Shown here: positions 48,258 to 49,267 of the stretch, piece by piece
How positions within the stretch are numbered: position 1 is the first letter of the stretch
Layout: every line of letters begins with the position of its first letter
Source of the DNA: Leishmania donovani
Lineage: Eukaryota; Euglenozoa; Kinetoplastea; Trypanosomatida; Trypanosomatidae
Assembly (NCBI RefSeq): GCF_000227135.1
Contig: NC_018241.1
Span: 132,253 to 181,519 of the forward strand
Reading direction: 5' to 3'
DNA length: 49,267 nt
The notes under the pieces: model-generated
Told to the model about the DNA's origin: nothing
Databases searched by the model: none
The model's input: only the letters and a program-made list of their open reading frames with translations
Program-made: the position numbers and the translations under genes

Positions 48258-49267
48258 GAGCTGCAGTTCCACGTGCGTTGCGGATGGTGAACACGGAGGT
48301 GCTTGTGTGTGCGTGTTTCAAGTGGGGGTGGGGTGATGGACAACACATCCCATGAGCAGAGCGCACACGGATGGGGGGCGCGTCCAGCAGGGCGTGCGAG
48401 TGGAGGGTGGGAAACAGAGAGAGGTCGACGGAGGCAGAGTAGAGATGTGTGAGACAGGGTCCCGGTGATGTACAACAGAATGCTGCACAGCGGGGGAGGG
48501 AGGGAGGCACATGCGAGTCCTGTCGACATCCGAAAAAGGGGGGCGTCTTCCAGCACATAGGTGTTCCCAGGCAAACAGAGCCGTGGCCGCGTATGCACAA
48601 ACATCAAAGCCCCTCTCGTTTGTGCGTCACCTGCACTTCTGCTTTACGACATGACCACGACCGGACACGAATACTGGCCTCGCCTCTTCAATGCATGAGA
48701 GGAGTAACGTGGGGTTGCAGAAGTTACCCACTAGACGAATTCAAGTGCCACAAACGCGCGATGCGATGGCATGCGTCGAAGCCACGCTGGAAAAGTCCTT
48801 TACCACATCTGTCCTGAGAAGCAGGAATCGACGCGGGTGAATGCGAGGGCGGAAGCGTCACGCGCGTGGCGCGTTCATTTCTGTCCACGGATTAGAAGCG
48901 GCATATCCATACATGATATATGTGCCTGCTTGCCCCGTGCATGGGGCCACGTACGACGCGTGTGTGTAAGAAGTCATCCTTTACACCTCCTTCAGCCTGC
49001 TCGGTTTCGCCTGGTCCGAGCCCTTTCCCCTCCAGCCCCTCGAGTCGCTAGTAGGCTATTGCCCAAACAAGAAGCCGCGTGGCCAGTTTCAGGCCATTGG
49101 AGGAGGCTCACCCGGGGTGAGGCGGAGAAGAGTTCGCTCGGTCAGGAAAAAGAGTTGACAAAAGGGAACCTAAATCAGGAAAAGGAACAAACAGCAAAGA
49201 AAAGGACTGTACCCGCATGAGCTGGGAGTATCGCATACAGTGCCCCATATCGATGTACACATAGACA
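48258..49267 (-). other. Spacer at the right edge
   Basis: Unique sequence with no credible CDS on either strand. If the minus-strand cluster continues to the right, this is intergenic sequence upstream of the amastin-like gene. Confidence 0.45.

Noticed and set aside
1..49267. CRISPR arrays, tRNA, rRNA, snoRNA clusters, bacterial promoters or terminators
   Set aside because: No spaced direct repeats, no cloverleaf with a GGTTCGA-type T loop and no rRNA-like block were seen. The genome is eukaryotic, so bacterial signals do not apply. A covariance-model scan would be needed to exclude small RNAs.

Overview
This window looks like nuclear DNA of a Leishmania-type trypanosomatid. The coding parts are GC-rich, the genes have no introns, and they sit head to tail on one strand over long distances. 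They are separated by 0.6-1.3 kb spacers full of polypyrimidine tracts and dinucleotide repeats, the usual setting for trans-splicing and polyadenylation of polycistronic transcripts. Recurrent SIDER-like retroposon sequences and amastin-like genes fit Leishmania or a close relative. The species cannot be fixed from sequence alone.

Left arm (1-30.8 kb, all genes on +): a locus of tandem MATH/TRAF-like genes (partial copy at 2-274, copies at 3371 and 4729); a small protein resembling the V-ATPase assembly factor Vma22/CCDC115 (8320); the SSU processome factor UTP25 (9529); a DZIP1-like ciliary zinc-finger protein (13877); a Cet1-type mRNA-capping RNA triphosphatase (17497); an FAD/NAD(P)H oxidoreductase of the NDH2/FSP1 type (19444); an unrecognised degenerate gene (about 21.9-23.2 kb); NudC (23773); a PLP-dependent cystathionine lyase with an unusual N-terminal extension (25480); a SIDER-like element in inverted orientation (28.3 kb); and a heavily frameshifted UDP-glycosyltransferase pseudogene (29.3-30.8 kb). 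These are mostly unrelated housekeeping genes that share transcription rather than a pathway.

Middle (30.85-40.9 kb): a convergent strand-switch region where transcription from both sides should end. About 6.5 kb of it (30.9-37.5 kb) has a very abnormal base composition: almost no T on the left, almost no A on the right, and many homopolymers. It contains a diverged SIDER-like piece at 34.8 kb. Two nearly identical 389-bp SIDER-like copies in inverted orientation (28318-28706 and 37701-38089) bracket the pseudogene and this segment.

Right arm (40.9-48.1 kb, genes on -): two amastin-like four-TM proteins (40887-41709, gapped; 46831-47658, intact), separated by a long gene-free, strongly strand-asymmetric spacer.

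Assembly caution: the seven gaps of exactly 99 N are not real unknown intervals. At six of them the sequence left of the gap is repeated right of it as an exact suffix-prefix overlap of 38 to 1259 bp. These are contig overlaps that were never merged, so several apparent duplications (the second MATH copy, the amastin fragments flanking 46831-47658, the doubled SIDER flank) may be one locus or two haplotypes. I found no convincing multi-gene system of a new kind. The inverted-repeat-bracketed anomalous segment in the strand-switch region is the most unusual thing here.
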